From NCBI GenBank assembly GCA_016859345.1, contig CM029129.1, forward strand, positions 106,001-170,000: a stretch of DNA of 64,000 nt, written 5' to 3'. The DNA is from Istiophorus platypterus. Its lineage: Eukaryota > Chordata > Actinopteri > Istiophoriformes > Istiophoridae. Made by a program: the position numbers and the translations under genes. The notes under the pieces are model-generated. The model was not told where the DNA came from and did not search any database. It worked only from the letters and a program-made list of their open reading frames with translations. Below are positions 1 to 14,685 of the stretch, one piece after another (position 1 is the first letter of the stretch; each line of letters begins with the position of its first letter).

Positions 1-50
1 GTCTGATGTGTCCATCTGCTGTCAGCAGGATGTTGTCAGGTTTAATATCT
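1..50 (-). CDS. dmpk: dmpk exon 6, partial (catalytic loop)
   Basis: The acceptor TTTACACAG ends at 51. The exon reads (R)DIKPDNILLTADGHIR to the window edge, giving the catalytic aspartate and the start of strand 6-7. The residues TAD replace the usual DRC/DVN before GHIR. The exon is cut by the window boundary, not by a lesion. Confidence 0.92.
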
Positions 51-3000
51 CTGTGTAAAGAACAGGGCAGAGGAGTCACTGTCATTTAATGTCAGATTTC
101 ATTAATCAATAACAATGTTTCACAGGAAGTTTGCAGTGTTTTTAATCCACTTCATGTTAAAAAAAAAAAATACAGGAGACGATGTAACCATAGGTTGATA
201 TGAGCATCATTGGGGTTATTACTTAAAAAAGGAATATTTGAACCTTGCTGAAAAATTTAAGTCATGATTTCTCTAAAAACTGTATGCAGCTGCAGTCTGT
301 AACATTGTGTGCATCAAAAATCAATACAAGTGTCACTCTTTAAAGGGGACAATAGTCCACCTGTGAACATAACCCAGCCTGTGGACAGAGTCAATTGCCA
401 TGACCATCTCAGCCAGGTAGAACTGAGCCATGTCCTCAGGGATCCTGTCTCCAAATTTACTGAGCAGAGTCAGCAGGTCCCCCCCTACATAGTAATCCAT
501 CACCAGGTACTGAGAGAGGTTGGAAAAAAATAGCAGTGGGATTAAAGTTAAATACAATATATGCTATAAACTAACTGGACATACAAGAGTATTTGTACTA
601 TCTATTTACTTTAATTAACTGATGCGTGTTCATACATACCAGATAATTGTCATCCTGAAAGGCATAGTGCAATTCTGTGATCCAGCGTCTGTCACCCCTC
701 AGTAAAACCTCCCTCTCCTCCTGGTAACATGCTGTCTGTACAAGACAAAAACACAAAGACAACTGAATAACTCCACAAGTCAAAAGACATCCATCTTAAA
801 TCAAAGAGCATATGCCTCCATTTGAGTTTCCTCCATTTTCTCTTCCTTCTCATTCCATAATATAGAGTAAGAATACTCTTCATATTCTTAGTCCTGTAAA
901 TGTATACCTCTCCTCGCCTCAGCATGTCCCACTTATTCATAATCTTCAAAGCATATATTTGTTGTGTGCTTCGCATTCTTGCCACAGCAACCTGTAATAA
1001 TTGCAAAACAGAATAAAAACAATCACATGAAGCTCACATGCACAAAATGGATGCATGCATTACTTGCAACTGTAGATAAATTCAAGTCAAGCATAAAAGT
1101 GTAAACGCACCTATCAAATAATTAAAAATCTCTCCCGTAAACAATTTTAATCAATACTTAGTCAGATCATGCTGATTCAATACTTTAAAAGGTTTAATTC
1201 CTGCTTCAGACCTGCTCACCTCACTGAATGTGCCTCGGCCAATCACCTTCAGAATGTGAAAGTCTTCTCTTTTGATGCGAGTCCCCTTCACCTGCCTCAC
1301 CAGGGGCTCAGCTATGAATGAAGCAGAGAAAAGAAAGATTGTGACTGCCAAAATATTATGTGTGTGCTATTATGTAGCTCTGGCCTAAAGATTAGAGGGA
1401 AAATGGGAATTGAGGTTTGATGGTATCAGTTTCAGGACCAATAAAATAAGAAATGGTAATATGGCAGTGTTTTATTGATTTTTAAGTTGGAAGTTTTTGA
1501 ACCTAATAAGCAACTGAAGACCCATTTGTGATAGCTGACATATTAAAAGTGAAAATTACCACCAAATTTATAGCGTTAAATTTTTTTGGGATCGTTTGAA
1601 TATATATGAGTTGAGTTTCCCTCTTTCAAATTTGGACTTGGTCATTTTTAATAAATTTTAAATTAATGAAAGAAAAAAATACTGAAGTTACTTAAAATCC
1701 ATAGGTCATTTTCAAATTCAGACACAAAAGTTCAAACTAGGAATTCCAACTTGATAATTGTTTTGCTGACTGAAATTGACCAGCACTAAGTCAATCACAT
1801 TATCCAAGAAAGATAAATTCAGATATGCGCACTTGAATTTGCTGTCTAAATTATCATACAAAAAATAAATAAAATCAAGTTCAAAAAGGGAATTCAAACT
1901 AGATTCATTCAACCAGAGGATTTACAAAATAAAGTAGTTTACACTATGAATTCTGTGAAACTTACTTTCCAACATTAAAGGAATAGTTCAGGGAATGCCT
2001 TACTTTCTGTCTTGCGGAGAGTGCGATTAGAAGATTGATAAAACTCATATTTACAATAAATATTAGTATAAAGCCAACAGTCAACTGGCTAATGTTAGCA
2101 TAATGATTGGAAGCAGCTTCTTTAGAGATATCGTTGCAGCACACCCCCTAAATCCACAAATTGTTAGTTACACATCTTGTTTTTTGTAAGAATTAACAAA
2201 TAATATATAGGGTTATGTAGTTGACTGTATAAGTAGGCAGAATTCCGTGGAAAGTTCAGTGGAGTATGAGTGAAGACTCAGGCATAGACCTTTGCTGCTA
2301 ACCTGTGCTTTCTAGATAGCAGATGTCACACTGGCCAAACACATTCTAATTCCTGCAGTTCAATTATTTATTCCATCCTGACAGTAGCATGACAGATCTA
2401 GTCCTAGTTTTGGAGCCCAGGCCCCTGTGGCTATATTATGTCAACATGATGCAACAATAGAGCATTTTAGTATGCTCACCCTAACAAACGATAATTTTTG
2501 GTCATTTCTGTAATTTCAGTACGGATACCAACATAATGTAAAGAAACAGCTTACACTGATCACACATTCATCCAAATTAATTTATTAATTATATTTCAAA
2601 TTTCAGTTAGCAAATAATTATTTTATTTATTCCACTCCATGGTATCCCCTGGTTAGAAGTCGAGACTGTCAAAAAGGAAATGGGAGTTTCCAATGTTTCT
2701 TATAGTAATACAAATCTGACTATTGAGTAGAGTACATTTGTGTATGTTGGACAATATGCTTGATTACAAGCATATTGTCCAAATTGTTTATGTTACAAAT
2801 TTTTTTACATTGGAGTGTTAATTGAATGCTTTAGCTGATTATTGCAAACTTTGGTTTGACCTCATAGGAAGAGCTTCCTGTATAAAAAGCCAGGGATTGT
2901 GGCTCCTCAGTCAGAGTTCATTGTTGTAATTCACTGTAATTGCATTAGTTCAATCCAGGTTTAGACTTGCTAGAAGCTTGCTGCTAGCTGCCCAATATCC

Positions 3001-6000
3001 ATGAGCCCAGCTATCTTGAAACTTTGAGTCAGCAATTTGTATCACAGAAAGATTCATTGCTCAGAGCCTCATTACCACAGCAATGATTGATAAAAATAAT
3101 TAAGAAAAGCTAAATCATAACCATTCATGTGCAACTGACTAGATGCAGCAATTTGTGCCACTGCAGAATCCAGTACTATTATGAGTACTACTTTTTTATA
3201 AACTATCTTTATCATCATTATACACATTACTTGGTATGACTTCAGAGACAGATATTGTGCACCAATGTGAAGACTGTAATAAAGAAGGGTTCATTTGAGC
3301 AAGTGTGAGTGCAAAAACTGTAATAGGAACTGACAGAGATGGGCTAGAATGGATAAAGTGATGAGGTCAAGTGTGTACACATTTCTGTAAATGATTTGTC
3401 TGTATGGATGCCCCAAACTGTGAAATGGCTCATCTTCCTTTTTCACATATTGCTCTCAAATAACTGCACTCTCTGTTACTGTCACTATGACTTTGACTTA
3501 ACTGTGACAATGCATAGAGTTTGCTGCCCTCTGTGTCCTCCGAAAATAACAGAAGATTCTGTTTGCCATAAAGGGAGTTCCTCTTCAGCAAAACAACTGT
3601 CTGAATTGGAGTTGCTCTGTCCAGCTAAATATAGCAACTATCATTTATGAATTAAGGCATGTTTTCCAGTCCTTTATTTTTATTTTCATTCCCCTCCTCC
3701 TCACGCACTGAGAGGAATGCAAGTGAGGCAAAGTCACAGTGTAAACTGTTTTTAGATGAGGAAAGAGAGCAACAGACACTTACTGTTGCCCGACAGCTAA
3801 AAGTTTCCTGAAACAACAGGACAATCCCTTGAAAAGGATCTTTTATCCATAGCAAATGTATGTGTTAGCCTTGGGTCAGTAGATTGGTCCAGCCATGTGA
3901 CTTGTGCTGCATCATAGCCTTGTGATTTTGTGATGCTGCATTTTATATAAAAAAGGACTGAAGAACAACATTTACTTTGATTTCATACAGATTACTGACC
4001 CTTGCAAAAATACAGCATATTTCTGTATAAATAATTTAGTGTCATTTAACGGCAGGTAAATTATAGTTTATAGGATGAAATAATAACTCCAGTGCTTTTC
4101 CATACAGCTTCATAGAGGATTGTCCAAGAAAGTCTTAGTATGTTAACACAAGGATGGGTAAAGCAGATCAGTCGTCAAAAGTCAGAAAAATCTGTCAATT
4201 CACTCAGATTCTTACAACATGTTATTAAGCATTTGAAATAAGTAAATTTACAGAATCTCAAAACATCTTCATCACCAATATAAATTTAGATTAAATCCTA
4301 CTAATGAAAAAGAGTATGGTAGATAGATAGATTATGGTGAACAAATGACTATACAATATCTGATCTGAAGTATATCATGTATATCTATTGATCATTGTGA
4401 TCCTTACATCAACCCGGTTCATGTATCAGCAGGAATTTATTTTTTCATACATAAAGTGTATTTGGATGGTGATGATTGCTTGGGAAAAAGTGAAAACACC
4501 ACAGTCAGTGACTACAAATCTTTTAACTGAACTGAAGACAATAAGTCGAATCAGAAAAGTAATATGTGATTTCCACCTCTAGGTAAAGGTCAGTTTATTG
4601 ACTTCGTAATAGAAAAGCAGCCATGGTAAATAACTTTTCAGATCATCTCATTATTTTTATCCATTTTAAGGCTCTAACCCAGGTCTTTGTTACAGTGGCA
4701 GCAGATTAGACAAGGTAACCTAGACATTCTTCTCCCTAGCTGAATCCTTGAGGTCTTGAGGCCAGATTATATATGTAATTCTTCCAGTGTCCTGGGTCCT
4801 ATGATCAGTAGAAAGACCATACACAAAACGTATTAAACATATACAAAGCCAGATATATACTCACTCAGATTCATTCAGCACTGTATTCTGGTGGTTGATT
4901 CCATGATGTTCACTCATGAAAAATATATATCCCTTAGTCTGTGTCTACCACCTAGACAACTTTAACTTTTGGGCATAGTTTGAAAATTCTGACCTTTCTC
5001 ATTTCTCAGTGACAATCATTCTTCACGGCTGCAACTCTCAGGTAAAAATCCAAAAGCTGGCAGTTTTCCCTCATCAGACCAGAGAATATTTTTCCTCCTG
5101 CTATCAGAGTCCTTTAAATGGTGTTTGGCAAACTCCAAGCGGGATATCATATGCCTTCTATTCAAAGTAGCATCCATCCAGCTGCTCTACCATAAAGGAT
5201 CGATTAATGGAGTGCTACCTACATCCTCATAATTCCAGCAAGTGGTCCATCTCAGCTAACAATCATTGAATGACTTTAAGGATGATTGTTGGATTCTTGG
5301 TCACCTCCCTCCATTTCTTGTCCAAGTTTGGCTAGATGGCCGACTCTAGGAAGAGTCCTGGTGAATTACAGAAGTACTGCAGCCATGCCACACTTTTACT
5401 TTGGAGGCCTACAGAATTCCTTGGGCTTCATGGCTTGGTTATGTCTTGACATTTAGTATGAATTGTTGGGCTTTTTTATACACAGATGTGGCCCTCAGTT
5501 GGACTTCAATCAAGTTCTAGACACAACTCGTTGATAATCAAAAAAAAAAAACCAAAAAACAGGATGAACATGACCACAATTTGGTCACATTTACACAATT
5601 TGGTCAATATTGTATTCTGGTATTTTGGTATTTTGGAATTTTGGTGTTTACAAAAGTACTCAGACCTTTTCCCAAAGCAATAATTTCTTATTTTTCATAA
5701 CTTTGTAGGGGTCTGAATATTTCCTGCATCCACAATAATTTGTGCCTGCAGGCCTGCTTGTGTTTATTCATGACTGACACTGTAATTGCTCAGCCAAACC
5801 TTCTGCCAGCTTCCTATCCATGTGAACAGCAGTGACTCTCCATGAGGAATGGCAGAGCAAATAGACACCTGGGTCTAACCAAATGGATCAATATGAAAGT
5901 AGTTAAATATATTATAAAGAGTTAAGAGGACAAAACATACTTTCACAGGTTTTTTTATTTATCTTTTGTTTTTTTGTTTGCATAAGTCATCTCTTAAATG

Positions 6001-9000
6001 TAAATGCTGTAAAATGATACAATGAGACAAAGTTCTCAAAGGGCATACAACAGTGAGAAACAAATGATAATAGCTGAGGTTGTCTTGTGATCATATCTTA
6101 TGACTGCACATGTTGATGACTAAAGACCATAAGTGGACATAAGTGGACAAGAAATGTTCAGTCAATTTTGTATCAGGTTGACAGGCTGCATATACGATGT
6201 ACTGCTTTGCAGCTATAACTCACATTGTGAATGAATCCAACAAACAACAAAAAATATGCTGTTTTTAACTGTTCTTTGTTGGTAGTAATAAGTAAATGTA
6301 TTCTACAATACATGTATCTACACATTACCTGTATGAAACAAATAGTGGATGGTTTAAATGTTTACAAAAAAAACAGAAAAAATATATTAAATTAACTCCT
6401 CATATGTTTATGTCACAGTGATTTATTTATTTATTTATTTATTTTTTAGAAATAGCCCTCCTCAATCAATTTTTTACATGTTGGACAAACTATGCACATT
6501 ATAGAATTATCAATATTAAATATTATGATTCTTTACTGTCTTTACTTTAGTGGCACTGCCTTCTCCTGCTGCTGCTTGCTCTCGTCCACTTTCCATGTGT
6601 TCATCTTGAGTGAGCCCTCTGGCTTATGAGGAAAGTAACTTGAAGCGTGCTTCGTTCAAACACTACCATTGCAGTGCATTGCATGATAACAATCATGTTC
6701 ATGTAGTTTTCTAGATTGCCAAGTAAGTAATGGTCAAAAAGGTAACAGAATTTCATTCACAACAGAAATGAAAACTTCAGTTCTATGATGGCATGTTTGC
6801 TAAAGCTCCTAATTCTCTCCTCTCTTCCTGTTGTTTTCTTCAGGTTTTCTGCCTATAGTGATGCAGAGTCTGGATCTGTGACTGTAAACCTCTTACCCCC
6901 CGATCCTGCTTAACATGCACTGCTTCAATTATTATTATTAACAGCCCTTTTATTATTATTACTAGTTTTTTATTATAAGTCTTACCAATGATACTTTTAA
7001 GGCCATAACATGGAAAAGAAGAAAAACATTGATGGAGTCATTGCTAGTGCCTGTAAATGTTGACTCTGGCTTTTTACCCATCACAAAACTCTCCTAACAG
7101 GAAAGCCATGTAGGGAGTGACCAACCCATGGACGAACTTTACACAGAAAGGGGGTGGAGAGAAAGCTACACGAAAACAGAATGGTGAGATAGATAATTTA
7201 GTGAGAAGAATGGTGAGTTACCTGTAAGCTCCTCAAAATTGTCATGCTCTGTGTTTAGCAAAATGCTTCTCTGACAGTCTGACTCATTTGAAAGTTTCTC
7301 CTTTGATTTACCAGTTTGTTTGTCATTGTAGAACTTAACTAACCAAGGCCTACACTTAGTTTTACAGAAGACAAAAAAAAATTATTCACTGTTATGCTGC
7401 ATTATGCAGGTTTTTCCACATCAAAGGGATGGTACATCCAAAAAATACATATTTTCTCAATTGCTTATTGTGATATAATGCTTTCATAGGGACTAGTTCT
7501 TCATTAGAAAGTAGTTTGTATGAAAATTACTGACAGTGGTTTCTGACAGTGGTTTCTGTTGATACACAACAATTCTGAAAATGTACTGTTAAAATCTTTA
7601 ATGCTGTGAGCAGTACCAACAATATTCTAATTAACTCCTGTTTACTGGAGGCACATTTTTATGATGACTATTGTTACCATTTTATTTATTCCTATTAGTA
7701 ATAGTTTTAGCCCCATTAGTATAACTATGCTATTAGTCCCATTATTGTGCTATGCTCTCTCTCTATCTCTATCTTTCACTCTAAACACAGCTGTTTAGCC
7801 AGATGGCCGCCCACCATGAGCCAGGATCTGTTCAACGTTTCTACCTGTTAAAAGGGAGTTTTTCATTGCCACTGTCAACAAGTGCTTACCCATGGGGGAA
7901 ATGTTTGGTGTCTGTAAATAACTATATAGAGTCTGGTCTAGACCTGCTGTATATGACAAGTGCCCAGAGATAAAGTCTGTTATGATATGCCGCTTTTTAA
8001 ATAAATTTGAATTGAGTTGAATTGAATTGAATTGAATTAAATTGAATTGAATAGAAATACCAAAACTATCTGCATGGTGTTACTACCAACCACTCTTTTC
8101 CACCAAATTAGCTCTTATTCTTGAACTGGTTCTGTTCCGGATTCTTGGACCTTGATGCTTACAAGCAAACTGGCTGGAGTTTCCACCAGTTTTGGGCAAA
8201 AACAATTGTAATGAAGGATGCATCCTCAAGAGAGGGCTTTGAACAATTGATGTGGTCACAATTTGCACTTGAGGTCAAGGAAAACCTTCTGTACTTTGAA
8301 TCTAGCTGGCAATTATCTTTTTGTGCTCTGAACCAATTCATTTTGGATCTAAATGCTGCAAAGGTGCATGAATTGGAATGGAATACATTTCATGTTGATG
8401 GAAAAGGGGTATGAATGAGAAAACGAATGACACAAATGTACATCAACAATCTGTTTATGTTTGCTTCCTCACCTGTCCTCCTGACATCACCGTTTCCATG
8501 ATATGCAGTTTTGGGATGTGAACCTTTATCTCTTGTTGTGGCTAGTCATAAAGCAGCTTTAAAGAAAATTAGGTTCAACAGGAGGATTCATTCAACAACA
8601 TGTTAGTTAATTTACTGGATGTGAAGCCAGCAGAGCTACCCTATATTGGAGTTCAAACTAGTGCCAAAACCATTAGTTTTTTATTGATTATTAAATTAAT
8701 CAACAATCATATGATGGCTGATTCATTTAATTAATCTAAATAATTTTTTAGCAAAGAAGCAAAACATCCCCTGGCTCCCATCTCTTTGTTGGGGGATTTT
8801 TTGCTTGTCTTTGCCTTATATCATTGTAACCTGAATATTTTTGAGTTTTGGACCATTGGTCAGTCTAATCCAGTAATGAGAAAGAAAATCTGAGAGAGTA
8901 CCATACAATTTAGCCTAACTAGGCATGGCTCAAGGATGGCAATGCCTCTTTCCCAGAAATTACAATCATATACAATTAAACTATTTTACTGATTATCATT

Positions 9001-12000
9001 GTGGTAGCAGCTAATTTTTTGGTAGGATTAAGTTCAGAGGCAATGTTCTTTTTAAGGGAATTAATTGTGGGGAGTTGTCAAGAGGGTTGGCATAAAAAGC
9101 ACATCTGTCACACCAGAGTCTGAGGTTTACATCCAAAATCCCTGTAGTTTAGAGAAAGATCCTAGTTTTTATTAATGTAAATAAACACATCGTGCCTGAA
9201 GTCTCTATGAACTTTTATTAAACCAGACCAGGATCTTTCCCTAACTTTAACCAATTGCTTTAGTTCACTAAAGCATTTGCACTTAGAGGTCCATATTTTT
9301 ACAATGCACTGTACTTGGGTTACTTTCTTTCAGCTGTATCAGTGAGACTGGTTAAAGCTGCATCAAGTACTAGAAGTCTTGAAGAAAGAAAAAAAAAATC
9401 ATTGCTGTTGTCTCTGTGCTGTGATTGAAGAGTAACGAGGTATGTAACTTTAAACCATTATTTGCCCCTGCCTCTGATGTCTCTATAAGCCTTGTTGTCT
9501 GTGTGAAGCAGATTTACTCTGATGCTAAGGATATACAGTCTATGGCTAAATCTGCTTCATCACAGATCACTCTGACACTGGATCCTCATTCCTGGACAGA
9601 TGCTGTAGTTAAATTTGGAATGTCTCATTACAAGGGACACATGATCACCCCCACCCCCAGCAGCTAGACAATAAAATAGGTACACACAGTCACGGTCACA
9701 TGCCTAGAGGAAGAGGGAGGAGTGAGGACAGATGGACTGAAAGCTGGGGGGTGTTGACTTGTCCTTGTTCAACAGTCCAAACAGATTGGTAACTGGCAAC
9801 CAGTATATACTAAATAGAGCCACTCAGTGTGTTTATATGTGTGTGTTTGTAATTGTCCATTATTGATAGAAATATTATGGCAGTAAGACACTTGCTTCGA
9901 TAACCATCTCAAAATGCAAGCAGTAACTGTGTTTATTCAGTATATCTGTCATTGACTCATAGTGCTGTGACACAACACCAGTTAAAAAGCCACTGGGAGG
10001 TTCATCAGGGATAGCGGAAACTTAGCAGAGGAGTGTTGACTTTCATGACTTTGTAGTGGTCTCCTGTTACTTTTAAGCACCATGTATTCTTTGGTCACAA
10101 CTGAGGCAGGTGTTTACTCAGCTTAGTTCTGAAAGGCTTTGGTAACTTAATTAATTATTTCCACTTTATGCTACTTTATACATCCAGTCCACTACATTTA
10201 TTTGATGAAGATTAAGATTTTAGACAATGGATAATATACCAAGCTTTAAAATATTGTTTAAGCAGTGTATAGTTGGGTAACATTTCAGATGTCTATGACC
10301 TGTTAACAGCTCAGCCAAGTACAGATTTTTCCCCTTCTTCACACATGGTTTCATTTCAATAAATGTAAAATGATCTGATATCTCAACAAAAATCAAAGAT
10401 TAGAGAATAAGTCTAAATACAGAAAACAAATTTGTGTATTGAAACCTGTTTGAATGGGATATAACTCACTAATGTATGTCAAACATCTGTAATACTAAAA
10501 TTATTTTAGTCTCACTTAAATTTGTGTTGAAGGACAAAGTAATCAGATTAGCTCTGAAGCAGAGCTGAGGGTTTTTGATTGAGGCTAAAGTCATAAACAT
10601 AAGCCTGGTGATTTGCTGACAGATGGCACTGAGGTGTGGTGTCTGAGGTTTCAAAGATAATCATTCATAATAACTATTATTTTCATTATTTAGTTAATTT
10701 TCTGTTGATAGACTAATCATTACTGGAACATCCTGACTGACCACGTGTCATTAAGTCTGCACAATTGCAGCACACCCTGATAAAATCGTGTTCATGTAGC
10801 TCAGGTTAGCCTGCTTAGAAATGGTCAAAAAAGGCAATGGAATTTCAATTGTGAATAGATACTAGCAAAGTTGATGCCACATTTGCTAAACTTCTCAACG
10901 TAGCTAGCTTGCGACCACCCTTATCACATCAGCTGCAACATATGAAAACAGCAACTCACACAGGCAAGTAATCTGTTAAATATGAACAGTTACCATACTT
11001 AAACATTATCTATCTCTAGCTGCATTAGCACTAACAATACACAAAAATATCACAGTATAAGCAAACTCAGTGAACATTAGCATTGGCTTACATTCATTGA
11101 CGTTGCAATTATCTCTTCTCTGAGAGTCTTTGTATAATTATGAGTACTCTCACAGAAGAGATAATTGATTTATATAAAAGCCACAGGAAGGCAGAGAACA
11201 CACTGGACAGGTCACCAGTCCATGGAAGGGCTGACAAATAGAGAAAAACAACCACTCATGCTCACATTCACATCTTATAGGCAATTAAGAGTCACCAGTC
11301 AACCTAACCTGCATGTCTTTGGACAATAGGAAGAAGCTGGACTACCTAGAAAAAACCCAGACAGTCAGAGGGAGAACATACAAACTCCACACAGAAAGTG
11401 CCTGGTCAAACCAAGGTTAATTTTGTTATCTCAGGATAACAAAGCTCATTTTCTCCTGATAACAGGTTAATGAAGTGCTTAATTTTTAAATCAGCAGGCT
11501 CCAGAAAACATTAAGGGTGCTGTTATCGCGGGTCAGGCAGGAGAAAGGTCACTGGGCTTTGAGGGATTGAAACTTCATTTTATAACCTCCACTATTGGTT
11601 GTTTTTATGTTGGAATGAATTAAATTCCTATAATGCTACTCAAGTAAACTGCTTAGGGAGGGCAAGCTGTTTGGAGAAGATGACAGTTTAAGAAGTGAAA
11701 AGAATTACTGGGATTACTGTTTCATAGGTTTAGCTCAAACTTTGAAGTCAATTTTAAACATTGCCTAAGTTTCTATCCTTAAAGTTAAAAAAAAAAATAA
11801 TATATATATATATATATATATAAAATTAAAGAAACACATAAAAAGGTCCCCTTTCATAATCAGAGTACTCAAAGAATGCTCAAAATCAGCAGGGGGAGCC
11901 ATGCAGCATCTCTCTCATTGTCCCTTCACTTCCTTGTTCCTTTCTTTCTGTCTGTGGTTTGCTGCAATGGGGGGGGGGGGGGTGGAAATAGGGTTGAAAA

Positions 12001-14652
12001 TTTTATTTACAACCATGAAAAGCAGTAGGCTAAGAAACTTTAACTAAGTGACGTGTTCTGTCTGTCTGTCAAGCCATGTCAGTACTATCACTGCACAGCA
12101 GGCTTCACTGTATGACCTGAGTGCTTGACATCAGATTAGTGATTTTAAACAGATCTAAAATACATGCAAAGCAGGCATACAAGTGATTTAGCAACTTCAA
12201 TGGGGAAAAATTGACAAAACAGATAACATTGAGTATTACACATTTATTTGCAGATTTGGATAGTGACAAAGGAGGTACAATATCCAATACGGAGAGAACA
12301 AAGTAATTCCTGGGTTGATATTTATAACTGTCATCTCAAAAAAACAGGCTTTGTTATCTCGAAATTATCAAATAATTAAGTCGTGATCTTGAACAAAAAA
12401 ATAATTGCAAGTTATGCCTGTTCTGGGCTTCTGTAAGTACCCGTGTCCTAACCCCTAACCCTTTTTAGGAAACTCTGTGCGTTCCGCTTTCTCCATGTCT
12501 CTCTTACAAAAACAGAATACAGTGTAGATAGAAACTGAATTGTAAGATATGCTGTCATGAAGGCTAGCATAAACCTTGGCAGTTTCCAGCAATAAGAAAC
12601 TTGAAGTTGCAATTACAGTGATTTTAGAGCGGTGGCCTGACACTCTAATATATCTAAGAGCCATTCTCTTTGACCCACATGCTCCCATGTGCCCCGATGG
12701 TTAGACAGGGTGCAGGTATGGTGTAATTTGCCTGGATTCCATAATCCAGGTAAATATAGAGGATTCCATAATCCTGTGCAGGCCCTATATATGGAAAAGA
12801 TTCATATTTTTTTAATTCAATTTAGCTCCACTTGGGCTTTAATGTTCATGCTCTCTATAATACCTCCACATGGCCTCTACAGTAGGGTTAAGGTTGAGTA
12901 AAGATAATGGTTATGGAAAAAATCTATACTGCAGTTGACATATCTATAGGCAGTGGAAACCTTTGGGTTAGGCAAAAAAAAGAGCACTTGGTGAAGGATA
13001 GAGAAAATATGGACAATAGTTAAAAAAAAATGACAAGAGTGTATCAGTCATTTCAGCAGCCCACTCCAAATGACATATGTTTATATTCAAGTGACAAAGA
13101 TCTATAGCAGCTGTATAAGTAATGACTCTTTACCATCGATAGCAAAGGATGTAGAGTGATGCTGGTATAGAACTGCAAAGTTCACAGAAGGAGGAGGTTA
13201 GAGATGATAGATGGATCCACAAACATCAGACTTTAACACAGGAATGGCTGTTCATTTCCTGTTTCCTACCAACAGTCAACATCAGTTTCTTTTAGCCCAG
13301 ACCAGGAACTTTCCCTAACCCTATAACCAAGGTGTTTTGTGTCAGATATCAGTTTTACTTTTGTAATAGTCATTTATAAGTTTTTGAAGCCACAGACAAA
13401 TGATGATGTCCTACCGATCATAAAAAAAGACACACACTGCTGACTCATTACTTCTTGCATTGGCACTGGACACTTGGCACTATATGTAAATTGTGATCTA
13501 CAGAATCATCAAACTTGAACATAATTTTTAGGATATAGGACTGTTCAAAATCCAAAACCTGCGGCAGCATGTAGATTTTGAACCAGAGGTTTCATGATCC
13601 AGTCTTTTATTTTTAAATGCTGCTTTGCTGCTTAGGAATTCAGGGGCTGGTTTGAAAAAAAATACACTTTGCCTTTTGCTTGGGTCAAACTAACAGTGAG
13701 ACTTTAGATGGATATCTGAAATCACCCGTTGCATAATGCTGTTTAGTTCTTGTCAGTGCTTCTGCTTACCTATCAGCCAGACTCAGGATAGTTTCCTTGG
13801 ACAAACAAAATGATTGACAATATCCTCACTGCTAGTTGTGCTTCTGGTCTGATTGATACCATAGATCAATGGCTCTTTTTTGAGTTTGCCTTGGGTAGGG
13901 TCGCTGACCCTTTAACCATTTTTTTTGTGAAATTGTCTAACCTGCATACGACTAATGATAAATGGTAAATGGACTGTACCCATATAGTGCTTAGTAATGT
14001 CAACCACTCAAAGCGCCTTCACTCATTCACACGCACATTCATAAAATGCTTTTCTACACATTATGCTTTTTCAACATATACAAAAATTCACATACATTCA
14101 TTGGGGGCTATTTGGGGTTCAGTATCTTGACCAAGGACACTTCAACATGCGGACTGGAGGAGCCGGGGACTGAAGCATCCCCTTTCTTGTTGCTGGACAA
14201 TCTTCTCTACCACCTGCGCCACAGCTGCCCCAACTAATCTAAAAGCAAAACTGAGACTGCCGTAAACACTACATACCAGGCTAAAATATCTTTTGGAAAC
14301 CAGCCCCAATTCCTGAAGAACCAAACGCAGTGGTTGCTAAGTTACACAAATTGGTTTTAGTAGAGTTAATGAATGATAAATAATGAATGAACTTGTGTTT
14401 TTCAACAAGGAATGTTGTGCTTAAATGGCACAAACAAACTGGTTGTTTAGTCATACATGGTGTTAAATGTCATGAGTTTGTGTAACACATAACTTTATTG
14501 TTCTTTATCAGAGGCCAAGCAACATGTACTATCAGTAGCCGGGTGAATAATTTAGGTCAGATTATTAATATTTAGACAAATGATAAAGGCATACCTGTCA
14601 GAAATTTACCCAGTGGTTTTACGTGTCAGTTGAACAAGCAGAAGTAAAAAAT

Positions 14653-14685
<33 letters not shown>

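Noticed and set aside
8121..8414. 97-codon plus frame in dmpk intron 1
   Set aside because: No recognisable family, no splice context, and frames of similar size on the opposite strand suggest chance.
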